Positions 16,171-27,398 of a stretch of DNA of 64,000 nt are shown one piece after another. The position numbers were made by a program, and so were the translations under genes. A model generated the notes under the pieces. It was given only the letters and a program-made list of their open reading frames with translations, was not told where the DNA came from and ran no database searches. The DNA comes from Rhizobiales bacterium CCH10-E5 (GTDB taxonomy: Bacteria > Pseudomonadota > Alphaproteobacteria > Rhizobiales > Beijerinckiaceae), in assembly GCA_001556125.1 (NCBI GenBank), contig LSIG01000064.1, forward strand, positions 1 through 64,000, given 5' to 3'. Position 1 is the first letter of the stretch; the number at the start of each line of letters is the position of its first letter.

Positions 16171-17364
16171 TCAGCCCTTCCGCAGCGCCTCGACGCCCGG
16201 CAAAGGCTTGCCTTCCATCCACTCCAGGAAGGCGCCGCCGGCGGTGGAGACGTAGGTCAGGTCGTCCGCGACGCCGGCATGGTTCATGGCGGAGACGGTG
16301 TCGCCGCCGCCCGCGACCGCGACGAGCTGGCCGGCCTTGACGCGCGTGGCGGCCGCCTTCGCGACGGTGACGGTGGCCGTGTCGAAGGGCGGCAGCTCGA
16401 AGGCGCCGAACGGTCCGTTCCAGACGAGCGTCTTCACCGTGTCGAGCTTCAGCACCACCTCGGCGACGCTCATCGGGCCGGCGTCGAGGATCATCTCCTC
16501 GGCCGCGACCTCGCCGATCTTCACGACGCGATGGCCGGGATTGGCCTTGAACTCGCGCGCGACCAGCGCATCGACCGGCAGCAGGATCTCGCAGCCGGCG
16601 GCTTTCGCCTTGTCCTCGATCTCGCGGGCGGTGGCGACGAGGTCATGCTCGCAGAGCGACTTGCCGACATCGATGCCGCGCGCGGCGAGGAAGGTGTTGG
16701 CCATGCCGCCGCCGATGGCGAGGACATCGACCTTCTTCACGAGATTGCCGAGCAGGTCGAGTTTGGTCGAGACCTTGGCCCCGCCGACGATCGCCATGAC
16801 CGGGCGGGCGGGGTTGTCGAGGCCGGCGGAGAGCGCCTCCAGCTCGGCCTGCATGGTGCGGCCGGCATAGGCCGGCAGGACATGGGCGAGACCTTCGGTC
16901 GAGGCGTGGGCACGGTGCGCGGCCGAGAAGGCATCGTTGACATAGAGATCGCCGTTGGCGGCGAGTGCCCTGACGAAATCGGGGTCGTTCTTTTCGTCGC
17001 CGGCGTGGAAGCGAGTGTTCTCCAGCAGCAGCACATCGCCGTTCTTCGCGGCCGCGAGAGCCTTGGCGACGTCGTCGCCGATGCAGTCCTGCACGAAGGT
17101 CACGGGCTGGCCGAGCGCATGGGCCAGGGCGGGCACGACCTGCTTCAGGCTGTTCTTGGCGTCGGGGCCCTTGGGGCGGCCGAAATGGGCGAGCAGCACG
17201 ACCTTGGCGCCCTTGGCGGCGATCTCGCGGATGGTCGGCAGGATGCGGTCGATGCGGGTGGTGTCGGTGACCTTGCCGTCCTCCATCGGGACGTTGAGAT
17301 CGACGCGGACGAGGGCGCGTCTGCCGGCGAGATCGGCGTCGTCGAGGGTCTTGAAGGCGGTCAT
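16171..17364 (-). CDS. pgk: Phosphoglycerate kinase
   Basis: 397 residues, full length for the family: [11 protein letters not shown] near residue 20 (3-phosphoglycerate binding), HFGRPKGP near 65, the hinge region [12 protein letters not shown] near 190 and GGGDTVSA near 358. It transfers phosphate between 1,3-bisphosphoglycerate and ADP in glycolysis or the Calvin cycle. Its start overlaps the end of the preceding membrane protein gene by four bases, so the two are translationally coupled. Confidence 0.95.
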   Translation of the reverse strand: MTAFKTLDDADLAGRRALVRVDLNVPMEDGKVTDTTRIDRILPTIREIAAKGAKVVLLAHFGRPKGPDAKNSLKQVVPALAHALGQPVTFVQDCIGDDVAKALAAAKNGDVLLLENTRFHAGDEKNDPDFVRALAANGDLYVNDAFSAAHRAHASTEGLAHVLPAYAGRTMQAELEALSAGLDNPARPVMAIVGGAKVSTKLDLLGNLVKKVDVLAIGGGMANTFLAARGIDVGKSLCEHDLVATAREIEDKAKAAGCEILLPVDALVAREFKANPGHRVVKIGEVAAEEMILDAGPMSVAEVVLKLDTVKTLVWNGPFGAFELPPFDTATVTVAKAAATRVKAGQLVAVAGGGDTVSAMNHAGVADDLTYVSTAGGAFLEWMEGKPLPGVEALRKG

Positions 17365-17822
17365 CGAACGAGCAGGCTCCCGAACAGGCCAGGCACGCCG
17401 AAGCGCAGCACCAGAACGGTCAGCGCCACCGTCAGCAGGGCGGTGACGATCGCGGTGGTGAAGAGCGTGCCGGCGCGCGGCGTGGCGTCGATGCGCGAGC
17501 GCAGGGCGGCTATCTCGCCGCGGATGGCGGCGAAGTCCATCGTGCCGGCGGCGGCATCGACCTTGTGGGCGCTGCGCTCGAGCGAGGCCTCGGCGCGGGT
17601 CAGCACGGCCTCGTAGCGGGCGAACTTCTCCTCGATGCGCGCGGCTTTCTCCTCGATGCGGGAGAGCTGGTCCAGCTGGCGCGGCTCTGTGACGGGAGCG
17701 GCGTCGCCGGCCGTCATGGAGGAACCGATGTTCACGGGCGCGCCATAGCTCGGGGCGGGCGTGACGGTCGTCGGCATCGCGGTGTCGGCGGGCGAGGCGA
17801 CGGTCGGCTCGATCTTGGCCAT
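17361..17822 (-). CDS. Hypothetical coiled-coil membrane protein between gap and pgk
   Basis: 153 residues from ATG 17822. Residues 1-50 are low-complexity (Pro, Ala, Thr), residues about 60-115 form a coiled coil ([20 protein letters not shown]), and one transmembrane helix near 128-145 ([17 protein letters not shown]) precedes a short C-terminus. Not recognised. Placement inside the gap-pgk unit with an ATGA overlap into pgk suggests co-expression, but no enzymatic motif is present. Confidence 0.6.
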   Translation of the reverse strand: MAKIEPTVASPADTAMPTTVTPAPSYGAPVNIGSSMTAGDAAPVTEPRQLDQLSRIEEKAARIEEKFARYEAVLTRAEASLERSAHKVDAAAGTMDFAAIRGEIAALRSRIDATPRAGTLFTTAIVTALLTVALTVLVLRFGVPGLFGSLLVR

Positions 17823-17851
17823 GGTCGTTCCGTTCGTTTCGAGAAGGAAGC

Positions 17852-17878
17852 GGGGCCGCATCGTTTCCGCGCGGCCCC
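17852..17878 (-). terminator. Hairpin between gap and the membrane protein gene
   Basis: GGGGCCGC (17852-17859) and GCGGCCCC (17871-17878) form an 8-bp stem just after gap on the minus strand. There is no T-run, so partial termination or transcript stabilisation is as likely as a stop. Confidence 0.4.
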
Positions 17879-17893
17879 GTCGGTCATGTCAGG

Positions 17894-18904
<1,011 letters not shown>

Positions 18905-19085
18905 CTCAAACCTCTCATTCGCCGAACCAAGGCGCTGGCGCGCCATTCACGCGGGCAATTCGGCCAAAGCGTGGCCGAACGCAAGTGAAAAACCGTGATG
19001 ACGGCGCGCGCGGACGGTGATGCGATCGCGTGACGGCGGGCCGCGCCCTGCCCGTGTGCCCCGGCACGCCCGCTGCGACGATGCC

Positions 19086-21083
19086 TCAGCCGTTGTGGCG
19101 CTTCATCGCCGCCTCGGCGACCGCCTCCGGCGTGATGCCGAAATGCTTGTAGACCTCCTTGTAGGGCCCGCTGGCGCCGAAGGAGGACATGCCGACGAAG
19201 GTGCCGTCATGGCCGATGACGGCATCCCAGCCGAAGCGGACGCCGGCTTCGACGGCGATCTTGATCGGGGCTGAGCCGATGATCGCGGCCTGGGTGGCCT
19301 CGTCCTGCGCCAGCAGCAGCTCGAGGGAGGGGACCGAGACGACACGGGCGCGCACGCCCTTCTCGGCCAGGAGCTTGCGGGCCGCGACCGCGATCTCGAC
19401 CTCGGAGCCCGAGGCGAAGAGCGAGACCTGCGCCTTGCCGCCTTCGGCGGCCAGCAGCTCGTAGCCGCCCTTGGCCGAGCGGTTGGTGGCGGTGGCGTCG
19501 GTGCGCAGCTGCGGCAGGTTCTGGCGGGAGAGGGCCAGAACGGTCGGGCCCTTGGTATTCTCGAGCGCGAACTGCCAGGCTTCGGCGGTTTCGATCGTGT
19601 CGGCCGGGCGGAAGACATGCATGTTCGGCATCGCCCGCAGCGAGGCGATCTGCTCGACCGGCTGATGCGTCGGCCCGTCCTCGCCCAGCCCGATCGAGTC
19701 ATGCGTCATGACGTAGACGACTGGCAGGCCCATCAGCGCGGCGAGCCGCATCGAGGGGCGGGCATAGTCGGCGAAGACCAGGAAGGTGCCGCCGCCGGTG
19801 CGGAAGCCGCCATGCAGGGTGATGCCGTTCATCGCCGCGGCCATGCCGTGCTCGCGGATGCCGTAGCGGACATAGCGGCCCTTGGGCGTCCGGGGCGTGA
19901 AGTCCTCGGCGGCCTTGGTACGCGTATTGTTGGAAGGAGTCAGGTCGGCCGAGCCCATCACCAGCTCCGGCATGACCGGGGTGATGGCCTCGAGCGCCAG
20001 CTCCGAGGCCTTGCGGGTGGCGACCGCCTGCGGCGCGGCAATCAGCGCCTTCTTGTGGGCGAGGATCGCCTTGCCGAGCTTGGCCGGCACGCCATGGGCG
20101 AGGCGGCGCTCGAACTCGGCGCGCTTGCGCTCGGAGAGCAGGCCGAAACGGCTGCGCCAGTTGGCATGCTCGTTGGCGCCGGCCTTGCCGGCCTCGCGCC
20201 AGGCCTTCAGCACATCGGCCGCGACCTCGAAGGCGCCGCCGGTGATGCCGAGGTTCTTCTTGGCGGCCTCGAGCTCCTCGGCGCCGAGCGCCTCGCCATG
20301 CGCCTTGGAGGTGCCCTGCTTCTTCGGCGCGCCGAAGCCGATGATCGTCTTGCAGGCGATCATCGTCGGCTTGCCGGACTTGCGGGCGCGCTGGATCGCG
20401 GCCTCGATCGCGTCGGGATCATGGCCGTCGACCCGCTCGGCGCGCCAGCCGCAGGCCTTGAAGCGCGCGACCTGGTCGACATTGTCGGTGATCGAGAGCG
20501 GCCCGTCGATCGAGATGCCGTTGTCGTCCCACAGCACGATCAGCTTGTTCAGCTTCTGGTGGCCGGCCAGAGCGATCGCCTCCTGGCTGATGCCCTCCAT
20601 CAGGTCGCCGTCGGAGGCGAGCACATAGGTGTGGTGATCGACGACCTTCCTGCCGAACTCGGCGGCGAGCATGCGCTCGGCCATCGCCATGCCGACGGCG
20701 GTGGCGAGGCCCTGGCCGAGCGGGCCGGTGGTGGTCTCGACCCCGAGCGTCATGAAGTTCTCGGGGTGACCCGGCGTCTTCGATTCGAGCTGGCGGAACT
20801 TCTTCAGGTCGTCGAGCTCCAGCCCCGGCACGCCGGTGAGATAGAGCAGGGCATAGAGCAGCATCGAGCCGTGGCCGGCCGAGAGCACGAAACGGTCGCG
20901 GTCGGGCCAGCGCGGATCGGCGGCGTCATACTTCATCACGCGCGTGAACAGCACGGTGGCGACGTCGGCGGCGCCCATCGGCAGGCCGGGATGGCCGGAC
21001 TTGGCCTTCTCGACGCCGTCCATGGCGAGCCCGCGAATGGCGTTGGCGAGCTTGTCGTGCTGGGCACGGTCGGTCGTGGTCAT
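19086..21083 (-). CDS. tkt: Transketolase
   Basis: 665 residues, standard length. The thiamine diphosphate site is seen as ASDGDLMEG near residue 155, followed by DDNGISIDG; the second half has [15 protein letters not shown] near residue 405 and [17 protein letters not shown] near 460. The enzyme moves two-carbon units between ketose and aldose phosphates in the pentose phosphate pathway and Calvin cycle. First gene of the tkt-gap-pgk-fba group. Confidence 0.95.
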   Translation of the reverse strand: MTTTDRAQHDKLANAIRGLAMDGVEKAKSGHPGLPMGAADVATVLFTRVMKYDAADPRWPDRDRFVLSAGHGSMLLYALLYLTGVPGLELDDLKKFRQLESKTPGHPENFMTLGVETTTGPLGQGLATAVGMAMAERMLAAEFGRKVVDHHTYVLASDGDLMEGISQEAIALAGHQKLNKLIVLWDDNGISIDGPLSITDNVDQVARFKACGWRAERVDGHDPDAIEAAIQRARKSGKPTMIACKTIIGFGAPKKQGTSKAHGEALGAEELEAAKKNLGITGGAFEVAADVLKAWREAGKAGANEHANWRSRFGLLSERKRAEFERRLAHGVPAKLGKAILAHKKALIAAPQAVATRKASELALEAITPVMPELVMGSADLTPSNNTRTKAAEDFTPRTPKGRYVRYGIREHGMAAAMNGITLHGGFRTGGGTFLVFADYARPSMRLAALMGLPVVYVMTHDSIGLGEDGPTHQPVEQIASLRAMPNMHVFRPADTIETAEAWQFALENTKGPTVLALSRQNLPQLRTDATATNRSAKGGYELLAAEGGKAQVSLFASGSEVEIAVAARKLLAEKGVRARVVSVPSLELLLAQDEATQAAIIGSAPIKIAVEAGVRFGWDAVIGHDGTFVGMSSFGASGPYKEVYKHFGITPEAVAEAAMKRHNG

Positions 21084-21413
21084 GGTGCTTCCTGGCTCCG
21101 TCTGGCGAGGGCGGGGCTGCGGCCCCGTCCGTGCGGCGGCGGGCCAGGGACGGCCCGATTTCCGACCGCGCTCCGGTCACGAATGGTGGCCCGGCTTAGG
21201 CCGCGGGCTCGGTGCGAGTCAATTCGCAAGCGGGGTTTCGCGGCCCCGGATTTTGGTGCGCTGCGACGTGGTTTCGCTGCGATGCGGCGACAACAATCGC
21301 GCCCAAGCCCTTGCGAAGGAGAGGCATCCCGCCCCGGCCGATTCACGTTTTCGTGCGAGTTGGTCTAGGGTCCGAATCGTGTGAGCCGGCTTCGATCAGA
21401 AGGGAGAGCCTCG
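21084..21413. other. Divergent promoter region between tkt and DUF4164
   Basis: 330 bp without a convincing gene. It holds a GC hairpin (GGGGC-TGC-GCCCC region near 21113-21128) in the tkt leader and must contain divergent promoters; no clear -35/-10 pair was recognised. Confidence 0.5.
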
Positions 21414-21800
21414 GTGGCGAGCCTGATGGTGGACAAGGCCCTGGCGCGGCTGGACGGCGCCCTGGCACAGCTGGAGGCGGCGGCCCGCCGCCGCATCGAG
21501 GCCGAACGCGGCCGTGCCAATCTGGAAACCGAACTGGCGCTGATGCAGGACGACCGGGCGCGGCTCGCGGCCGAGCTCGACGGCGCCACGGCCCGTCTGG
21601 GCGATGTCGAGACCGCTGCCGCCGATGTCGACCAGCGGCTGCAGCGCGCGATGAACGTGATCGGAGCCGTGATCGAGCGGGCCAGGGTCGATGCCGAGGC
21701 GCCGGCCGCCGACGAGGTGGGAGACCCCGAAGACGAGGCCGAACCCGGTCGCACTTACCGGGAGCCGGCTCCGGCCGGCGCCGGCGGCCGGGACGATTGA
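21414..21800 (+). CDS. DUF4164 coiled-coil protein
   Basis: 128 residues from GTG 21414, which has AGGGAG seven bases upstream; a GTG at 21381 would extend it by 11 residues. Nearly all of residues 5-90 are helical heptads ([38 protein letters not shown]), followed by an acidic, proline-rich tail. DUF4164 genes commonly precede zapA in Hyphomicrobiales, which fits the 12-base gap here; a role in cell division is inferred from that linkage. Confidence 0.75.
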   Translation: MASLMVDKALARLDGALAQLEAAARRRIEAERGRANLETELALMQDDRARLAAELDGATARLGDVETAAADVDQRLQRAMNVIGAVIERARVDAEAPAADEVGDPEDEAEPGRTYREPAPAGAGGRDD

Positions 21801-21812
21801 GCGGAGAGCGTC

Positions 21813-22181
21813 ATGCCGCAAGTCAACGTCACCATCGCCGGCAAGGCCTACCGGATGGCCTGCGGGGACGGGGAGGAGCCTCATCTCGAGGCGCTCGCCC
21901 GGTCCCTGGACGGCAAGATCCAGGAGATGCGCCAGGCCTTCGGCGAGATCGGCGACATGCGCCTGCACGTCATGGCGGCGCTGATGGTCGCCGACGAGGC
22001 GTCGGAACTGCAGCGGCGCGTGGCGCGGCTGGAGGCGGAGCTGGCCGCACTGCAGGGCGATGCCGGTGCCGCCGACGAACGCATCGGCGAGGTCGAGGAG
22101 CGGGCGGCCGAGGCGCTCGTCGGCGCGGCCGAGAGGATCGAGGCGGTCGCGCGCAGCCTGCTGCCGAGCCCGCAAGGGTGA
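21813..22181 (+). CDS. zapA: Cell division protein ZapA
   Basis: 122 residues: the small N-terminal domain (VNVTIAGKAYRMACGDGEE, LARSLDGKIQEMRQAFG) followed by a long coiled coil (SELQRRVARLEAELAALQ), the ZapA layout. ZapA binds FtsZ and bundles its filaments at the division site. It precedes the 6S RNA gene and fau, an arrangement conserved across many proteobacteria. Confidence 0.9.
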   Translation: MPQVNVTIAGKAYRMACGDGEEPHLEALARSLDGKIQEMRQAFGEIGDMRLHVMAALMVADEASELQRRVARLEAELAALQGDAGAADERIGEVEERAAEALVGAAERIEAVARSLLPSPQG

Positions 22182-22249
22182 CGGCAGCGGCCGGTGGATG
22201 GTTTTGCTCTGGACGGCCGCATGGCACTGGCGCTTTGCCGGCGTCCCCC

Positions 22250-22385
22250 CTACATTGGCGGAGCTGGGCTGCCTGGTGCGTGCGAGAAACTGTATTCCCG
22301 GGCCCATACGACTCCCTAGGGAGCTGTCCCTGACCAGGTCCCTGGACCCGGACACACGGCGCCCACCTACTTTAGTAGGTGTCCC
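22250..22385 (+). ncRNA. ssrS: 6S RNA
   Basis: Non-coding gap between zapA and fau, the conserved place of ssrS. The sequence can fold as a long interrupted hairpin: CCGGGCCC (22300s) against GGACCCGG (22340s), a closing CTCCC-TA-GGGAG apical stem around 22310-22323, and outer pairing of GGGC with GCCC. A separate 3' hairpin ACCTAC-TTTA-GTAGGT follows. 6S RNA mimics an open promoter and sequesters the housekeeping RNA polymerase. Exact ends are estimates. Confidence 0.82.
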
Positions 22386-22427
22386 GGGATCGAAATCTCC
22401 ACGGCCGAGGTGGCTCAGCACTCTTCC

Positions 22428-23012
22428 ATGACCGACATGCCTTCCCCGCCCGACCCCGCTGTCCGCAAGGCGGCCCTCCGCGAGCAGGCGCTCGCCCGGC
22501 GCGATGCGCTCGAGATCGACGACCGCCTGATCTGGGACGAGGCGATTACGCAGGCCGTGCTGGCTCTGCCAGCGTTCGACGCGGCCGAAGGTCCCGTCTC
22601 GGCCTATTGGCCGATGCGATCGGAGGCCGATCCGAGGCCGGTCCTCGAGGCACTCCATGAGCGCGGCCTGCCGCTCTGCCTGCCCGCCATCGTGGCGAAG
22701 CGGATGATCTTCCGGCGCTGGGCGCCCTATGAGCCGATCGTGCCCGGCGGCTTCGGCACGCTGGTGCCGGACCCGGCCCAGCCGGAGAGCGTGCCGGCGA
22801 TCCTGATCGTGCCGCTCGCCGCCTTCGACCGGCGCGGCTACCGGATCGGCTACGGCAAGGGGTATTACGACGCCAAGCTCGCCGAAATCGGCCCCGTCAC
22901 CAGCATCGGCATCGCCTATGCCGCGCAGGAGATCGATGCCGTGCCGGACGAGCCGCATGACCGGCGCCTCGACTGGATTGTGACCGAGCGCGAGACCATC
23001 CGCTGCGCCTGA
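22428..23012 (+). CDS. fau: 5-formyltetrahydrofolate cyclo-ligase
   Basis: 194 residues from ATG 22428; GTG 22410 and ATG 22437 are alternatives and none has a good ribosome-binding site. Family marks: RKAALREQALARRDAL at the start (ATP binding), YWPMRSEADPRPVLEAL, and RIGYGKGYYDAKL near residue 145, the phosphate-binding signature. The enzyme converts 5-formyl- to 5,10-methenyl-tetrahydrofolate using ATP. Its position behind ssrS mirrors the ssrS-ygfA pair of gammaproteobacteria. Confidence 0.9.
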   Translation: MTDMPSPPDPAVRKAALREQALARRDALEIDDRLIWDEAITQAVLALPAFDAAEGPVSAYWPMRSEADPRPVLEALHERGLPLCLPAIVAKRMIFRRWAPYEPIVPGGFGTLVPDPAQPESVPAILIVPLAAFDRRGYRIGYGKGYYDAKLAEIGPVTSIGIAYAAQEIDAVPDEPHDRRLDWIVTERETIRCA

Positions 23013-23082
23013 ACCGCTGCGCCGGTTGATTCCCGGCCGCTTTCGCGCCACGGAGAGCCTCTTGCGCCTCCGGACCTGCCCC

Positions 23083-23907
23083 ATGCGTTTTCTCTTCCTC
23101 GGTGATGTCGTCGGCCGCCCCGGACGGGTCGCGGTGCAGGAGCGCCTGCCGCGGCTGCGCCAGCAGTGGCAGCTCGACTGCGTCGTCATCAATGGCGAGA
23201 ACGCGGCCGGCGGCTTCGGCATCACCGAGGCGATCTGCGACGAGCTGCTGGCGGCGGGCGCCGATGCGGTGACGCTCGGCAATCATTCCTGGGACCAGCG
23301 CGAGGCGCTCGTCTTCATCGAGCGGCAAGACCGGCTGGTGCGACCGGCCAATTATCCCAAGGGCACGCCCGGGCGCGGCGCGGCGGTGATCGAGGCGAGG
23401 AACGGCGCGCGTGTGCTCGTCGTCAACGTCATGGGCCGCATCTACATGGACGCGCTCGACGACCCCTTCCAGGCGCTCGAGCGGGAGCTCTCCGCCTGCC
23501 CGCTGGGCGAGGTGGCGGATGCCGTGATCGTCGATTTCCATGCCGAGGCGACCAGCGAGAAGCAGGCGGCAGGGCACTTCCTCGACGGGCGCGCCAGTCT
23601 CGTCGTCGGCACGCACACCCATGTTCCGACCGCCGACCTGCGCATCCTCGCCGGAGGGACGGCCTATCAGTCCGACGCCGGCATGTGCGGCGACTATGAT
23701 TCCGTCCTCGGCATGCAGAAGGAGGAGCCGATCCGGCGCTTCCTGCAGAAGACGCCGGGGGCCCGGCTCGAAGCCGCGACCGGAGAGGGCAGCCTGTCCG
23801 GCGTCGCCGTGGAGATCGATGACCGGACGGGCCTGGCAAAGGCCGTCTGGCCGGTCCGGTTGGGGCCGCATCTGGCGCCGGCCGCCCCGCCCTGGGACGA
23901 GGCCTGA
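23083..23907 (+). CDS. YmdB-family metallophosphoesterase (TIGR00282)
   Basis: 274 residues from ATG 23083. The di-metal site motifs are complete and in order: FLGDVVGRPGR (residues 4-14), INGENAAGGFG near 38, LGNHSWDQ near 66, DFHAEATSEK near 150 and GTHTHVPTADL near 178. Close relatives hydrolyse 2',3'-cyclic AMP and influence biofilm and sporulation programmes in Bacillus. Co-directional with fau and 70 bp behind it, so possibly on one transcript. Confidence 0.87.
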   Translation: MRFLFLGDVVGRPGRVAVQERLPRLRQQWQLDCVVINGENAAGGFGITEAICDELLAAGADAVTLGNHSWDQREALVFIERQDRLVRPANYPKGTPGRGAAVIEARNGARVLVVNVMGRIYMDALDDPFQALERELSACPLGEVADAVIVDFHAEATSEKQAAGHFLDGRASLVVGTHTHVPTADLRILAGGTAYQSDAGMCGDYDSVLGMQKEEPIRRFLQKTPGARLEAATGEGSLSGVAVEIDDRTGLAKAVWPVRLGPHLAPAAPPWDEA

Positions 23908-23926
23908 GCGGAGCCGGACGCCGTCT

Positions 23927-25288
23927 TCAGGCGGCGTTGCTGCGCGCCATCAGCCCCTCGAAGGCGCTGGCCAGCGAGGCCGCTTCCCGCGAGAGCGTGG
24001 CGGCGAGGCCGAGCACCTCGCCGACGCTGCCTCCGGCGGTGGCGGCGAGTTCGCTGACGCCGCAGACGGTCTGGGCGACCTCCTGCGTGCCGACCGCCGC
24101 GAGATCGACGCTGCGGGCGATTTCCTGCGTGGCGCAGCGCTGCTGGTCGAGCGCGCTGGCGACCGTCGCGGTGGTGTCGTGCATCTGGCGGACGAAGGCG
24201 ACGATGCTCTCGATCGCCTGTACCGCCTCATGGGTGGCCGCCTGCATGGCCGGCACCTGTGCAGCGATCTCGTCGGTGGCTTGGGCGGTGCGGGCCGAGA
24301 GCTGCTTCACCTCGGTGGCGACCACTGCGAAGCCGCGACCCGCCTCGCCGGCACGGGCGGCCTCGATCGTCGCGTTGAGGGCCAGCAGATTGGTCTGCGC
24401 CGCGATGGTGCGGATCATCTCGACGATCGAGCCGATGGTCTGGGCCGAGGTCGCGAGGCTCTTGACGATGACGTCCGTCTTGACGGCGGCGGCATTGGCG
24501 CTGTGGGCCATGCTGGCGGCGCGCGTCACCTCCTGGGCGACGTGGTCGAGCGAGACGGTGAGTTCGCTGGTGGCGCTCGCGACGCTCTGGACGTTATCGG
24601 AGGCGTCGTCCGAGGCACGGGCGGCGATCACCGCCTGTGCGCCGGTGTCCTGCACCACGGCGTTCATCGTTGCGGCCAGAGCCTCGACGCGGCTGGCGCC
24701 GGAGGTTACCGCCGCGACGACCCGGCGCATGCTCGCCTGGAAGCCCTCGATCTCGGATCGCGTCTGCTCGCGCGCCTCATGCTGGAGACGGCCATAGGTT
24801 TCCAGCAGCAGCTCGAGGTCGAGCGCGGCGGCCTTGTTCAGCGCCGAGCGGGCGGCGATGCGCCGGTTGCGTTCGCGCCCCTGCCACCAGCGAAGCTTCT
24901 GCAGAGAGGCCCGGTCCAAGCCCAGCTCGATCCCGATCTGGTTGGTGACGAGCGCGTGGCCGATGGCGATGCCATGGGCCGGCACGTCATGGCGCTGCAG
25001 GGCCGAGGCGAGGCGGTGGGCGGAGTCGAGGAAGGCGTCGCCGAGATCGCCCGAGGTCAGCCTGATCCAGTGGGCTAGCCTCAGCTCCCGCAATTCGGTG
25101 ATGGCGAAGGCGCGCGCGGTCTCCGGCCAGGGCGAAAACTGGGTCTGGATCTCGTCCAGCAGCGGTGGCAGGCACCGTCTGGCCTGCTCTGCATAGGGAC
25201 GCAGGGCCGTCAGATCGGCTTCGCCGATCTGGAAGGCGCGAAGGCGCATCTCCTGCCCGGCGACGAGCTTGCTGTGTTGGGTGGTCAT
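23927..25288 (-). CDS. Soluble globin-like methyl-accepting chemotaxis protein
   Basis: 453 residues without a transmembrane helix. Residues about 1-165 look like a globin-coupled sensor domain: [25 protein letters not shown], then a helix with a candidate haem histidine ([11 protein letters not shown] near residue 100). Residues about 210-450 form the MCP signalling domain with the hairpin tip ([21 protein letters not shown] near residue 300). It would sense oxygen or another gas through haem in the cytoplasm and signal to CheA. Haem binding is inferred, not evident. No other chemotaxis gene is nearby. Confidence 0.78.
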   Translation of the reverse strand: MTTQHSKLVAGQEMRLRAFQIGEADLTALRPYAEQARRCLPPLLDEIQTQFSPWPETARAFAITELRELRLAHWIRLTSGDLGDAFLDSAHRLASALQRHDVPAHGIAIGHALVTNQIGIELGLDRASLQKLRWWQGRERNRRIAARSALNKAAALDLELLLETYGRLQHEAREQTRSEIEGFQASMRRVVAAVTSGASRVEALAATMNAVVQDTGAQAVIAARASDDASDNVQSVASATSELTVSLDHVAQEVTRAASMAHSANAAAVKTDVIVKSLATSAQTIGSIVEMIRTIAAQTNLLALNATIEAARAGEAGRGFAVVATEVKQLSARTAQATDEIAAQVPAMQAATHEAVQAIESIVAFVRQMHDTTATVASALDQQRCATQEIARSVDLAAVGTQEVAQTVCGVSELAATAGGSVGEVLGLAATLSREAASLASAFEGLMARSNAA

Positions 25289-25537
25289 CAGTGTCCGCAG
25301 GGGGTCGGCCGGCGCTCGGCGCCGCAGTCGTCTGTGTGCCTGCAGTATGGCCGGGCTGACTTAACGTCGGGTTGCCGTGGTTGCATGAATCCGACCCTAT
25401 CCCGCGTTTCGCGCAGCGGCGGCTCTCGCTTGCGTGGCGGCGAAGGCGGCGCCTATAAGGCGCGCAATGCCCGCCGGGACGCGCCAAGCCCCGCCGCGGG
25501 GCCGGAAACACCAGAAGGCAGCAGAGGTTCGGGTTCC

Positions 25538-26281
25538 ATGGCCGGTCATTCCCAGTTCAAGAACATCATGCATCGCAAGGGCAAGCAGGATGCCGTGCGG
25601 GCCAAGCTGTTCTCGAAGCTCGGGCGCGAGATCACCGTGGCCGCCAAGATGGGCATGCCCGACCCGGCGATGAACCCGCGCCTGCGCATGGCGGTGCTCG
25701 CCGCGCGGGCCGAGAACATGCCCAAGGACAACATCCAGCGCGCCATCAACAAGGCCGCCGGTGGCGAGGGCGACAACTATGACGAGGTCCGTTACGAGGG
25801 CTACGGCCCGGGCGGAGCGGCCGTCATCGTCGAAGCGCTGACCGACAACCGCAACCGCACCGCTTCCGCCGTCCGCTCCTACTTCACCAAGGCGGGCGGG
25901 GCGCTGGGCGAGAGCAACTCGGTGTCCTTCATGTTCAATCGCGTCGGCGAGATCAGCTATCCGCCTGAGGCCGGCGATGCCGACAAGATCATGGAGGCGG
26001 CGATCGAGGCCGGCGCCGACGACGTCATCTCCGACGAGAACGGCCATACGATCCTCTGCGCCTTCGACGCGCTGAACGAGGTCTCGAAGGCGCTCGAAGC
26101 GGCGCTGGGCGCGCCGGCCTCGGCCAAGCCGGTCTGGCGGCCGACCACCACGGCCCCGCTCGACGAGGAGAAGGCCGCCTCGATGATGAAGCTGATGGAA
26201 GCGCTCGATAATGACGACGACGTCCAGAACGTCTTCGCCAATTACGAGATCTCCGACGAGGTGATGGCGAAGCTGGGCTGA
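25538..26281 (+). CDS. yebC: YebC/PmpR-family protein
   Basis: 247 residues starting [15 protein letters not shown] at ATG 25538; frames upstream are not conserved. The family core ([49 protein letters not shown]) is complete. Proteins of this family act as transcription regulators or relieve ribosome stalling at proline stretches, depending on the member. It lies upstream of ruvC, as in many proteobacteria, though separated here by a permease on the other strand. Confidence 0.93.
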   Translation: MAGHSQFKNIMHRKGKQDAVRAKLFSKLGREITVAAKMGMPDPAMNPRLRMAVLAARAENMPKDNIQRAINKAAGGEGDNYDEVRYEGYGPGGAAVIVEALTDNRNRTASAVRSYFTKAGGALGESNSVSFMFNRVGEISYPPEAGDADKIMEAAIEAGADDVISDENGHTILCAFDALNEVSKALEAALGAPASAKPVWRPTTTAPLDEEKAASMMKLMEALDNDDDVQNVFANYEISDEVMAKLG

Positions 26282-26299
26282 GTAAGCCTGTCTCTCTCA

Positions 26300-26414
26300 G
26301 CCCTCATCCTGAGGAGCCGTGAAACGGCGTCTCGAAGGATGCTCCAGATGATGCCGGAGCCTCCTGGACCATCCTTCGAGACGCGCCTGCGGCGCTCCTC
26401 AGGATGAGGGCTGA
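26300..26414. repeat. Inverted pair of dispersed repeat units
   Basis: AGCCCTCATCCTGAGGAGC and GCGTCTCGAAGGATG on the left are mirrored by CATCCTTCGAGACGC and GCTCCTCAGGATGAGGGCT on the right, around a short central spacer. The whole could fold into one large hairpin. A single unit of the same element lies at 16108-16152. Typical of dispersed intergenic repeats in Hyphomicrobiales. Confidence 0.75.
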
Positions 26415-26432
26415 GGGATAGATGCGGCGGCG

Positions 26433-27212
26433 CTACCGCCCCACGAATCCGTCCCACAGCGGCAGGCTGACCAACGCGCTCAGGAAGATCACCGCATAGG
26501 CGATGCGGCGGAAGGTGGCTTCATTGGCGAGGCGGAAGCCGTGGGTCCCGGCCCACATGCCGGCGCCATAGGCGGCGAAGAGCGGCAGCGCCATCAGCAG
26601 GGCGGGCAGCGTCAGGATGCCCTTCCACCACAGCACCGTGCCGCTGATCAGCGTCGAGCAGCCGAAGAACGTCTGCAGATTGGCGCGGGTCTTGTGGCGG
26701 TCGTTGCGCTGGGCGCCGAGCCAGAACACGGCGAGCGGCATGCCGCCGATCGAGGCCATGCCGTTGAACAGCCCCGAGAGAACGCCGACCCCAAGGGAGA
26801 GCGGGATTCCCGGCCGGCCGTGATAGCGCCAGCCCGAGGCCATCAGCGCGACCGCGGCGAAGATCAGCCCGGCGAGGATCCAGCGCATCGTCTCGCGGTC
26901 GAGCCAGATCAGGAGCCAGATGCCGGCCGGCAGCGCCAGCGTCGCGGTCAGCAGCAGCGGCGCCACCTCGCGCCATTCGGCGTGCTTGGCATTGCGCAGC
27001 GCGATCGGCAGGGCAAAGGGCGCGTCGATGCACCAGATCAGCCCGAGTGCCGCGACCGGGCCGATCACCATCGAGGCCAGCGGCATAAAGACCATGGCGA
27101 AGCCGAAGCCGGTGAAGCCGCGCACGAGCCCGCCGAGCAGCGTCGCCAGCAGCAGGACGGCGAGCCCGCTCGGCGAGACGGCGGGAAACAGGAAGGCCAG
27201 GAGATCGGTCAT
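26433..27212 (-). CDS. TauE/SafE-family permease
   Basis: 259 residues from ATG 27212 with about eight transmembrane helices. The family repeats are seen: GGLVRGFTGFGFAMVFMP near residue 27 and GVLSGLFNGMASIGGMPLAVFWLG near residue 148, duplicated halves of the TauE fold. Members export sulfite, sulfoacetate or similar anions. No sulfur genes are adjacent, so the substrate is open. Inserted between yebC and ruvC on the opposite strand. Confidence 0.82.
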   Translation of the reverse strand: MTDLLAFLFPAVSPSGLAVLLLATLLGGLVRGFTGFGFAMVFMPLASMVIGPVAALGLIWCIDAPFALPIALRNAKHAEWREVAPLLLTATLALPAGIWLLIWLDRETMRWILAGLIFAAVALMASGWRYHGRPGIPLSLGVGVLSGLFNGMASIGGMPLAVFWLGAQRNDRHKTRANLQTFFGCSTLISGTVLWWKGILTLPALLMALPLFAAYGAGMWAGTHGFRLANEATFRRIAYAVIFLSALVSLPLWDGFVGR

Positions 27213-27398
27213 GCCGTCCGGGGAAGCGCAGCGCTTTGCGAGGAGTGATGCCTCGCACCAACAGCCTGGCGGCGCCCGCGACAACCCCCGTCCGCGTGAT
27301 ACGACCGATGCACGCCGTTCATCGACGGCCGGAACGGGAAGGAATCCTTAGGACGCCGCATGGAACAAAGCGTGTCCAAGGTTTAGGCTGCGCCCGAC

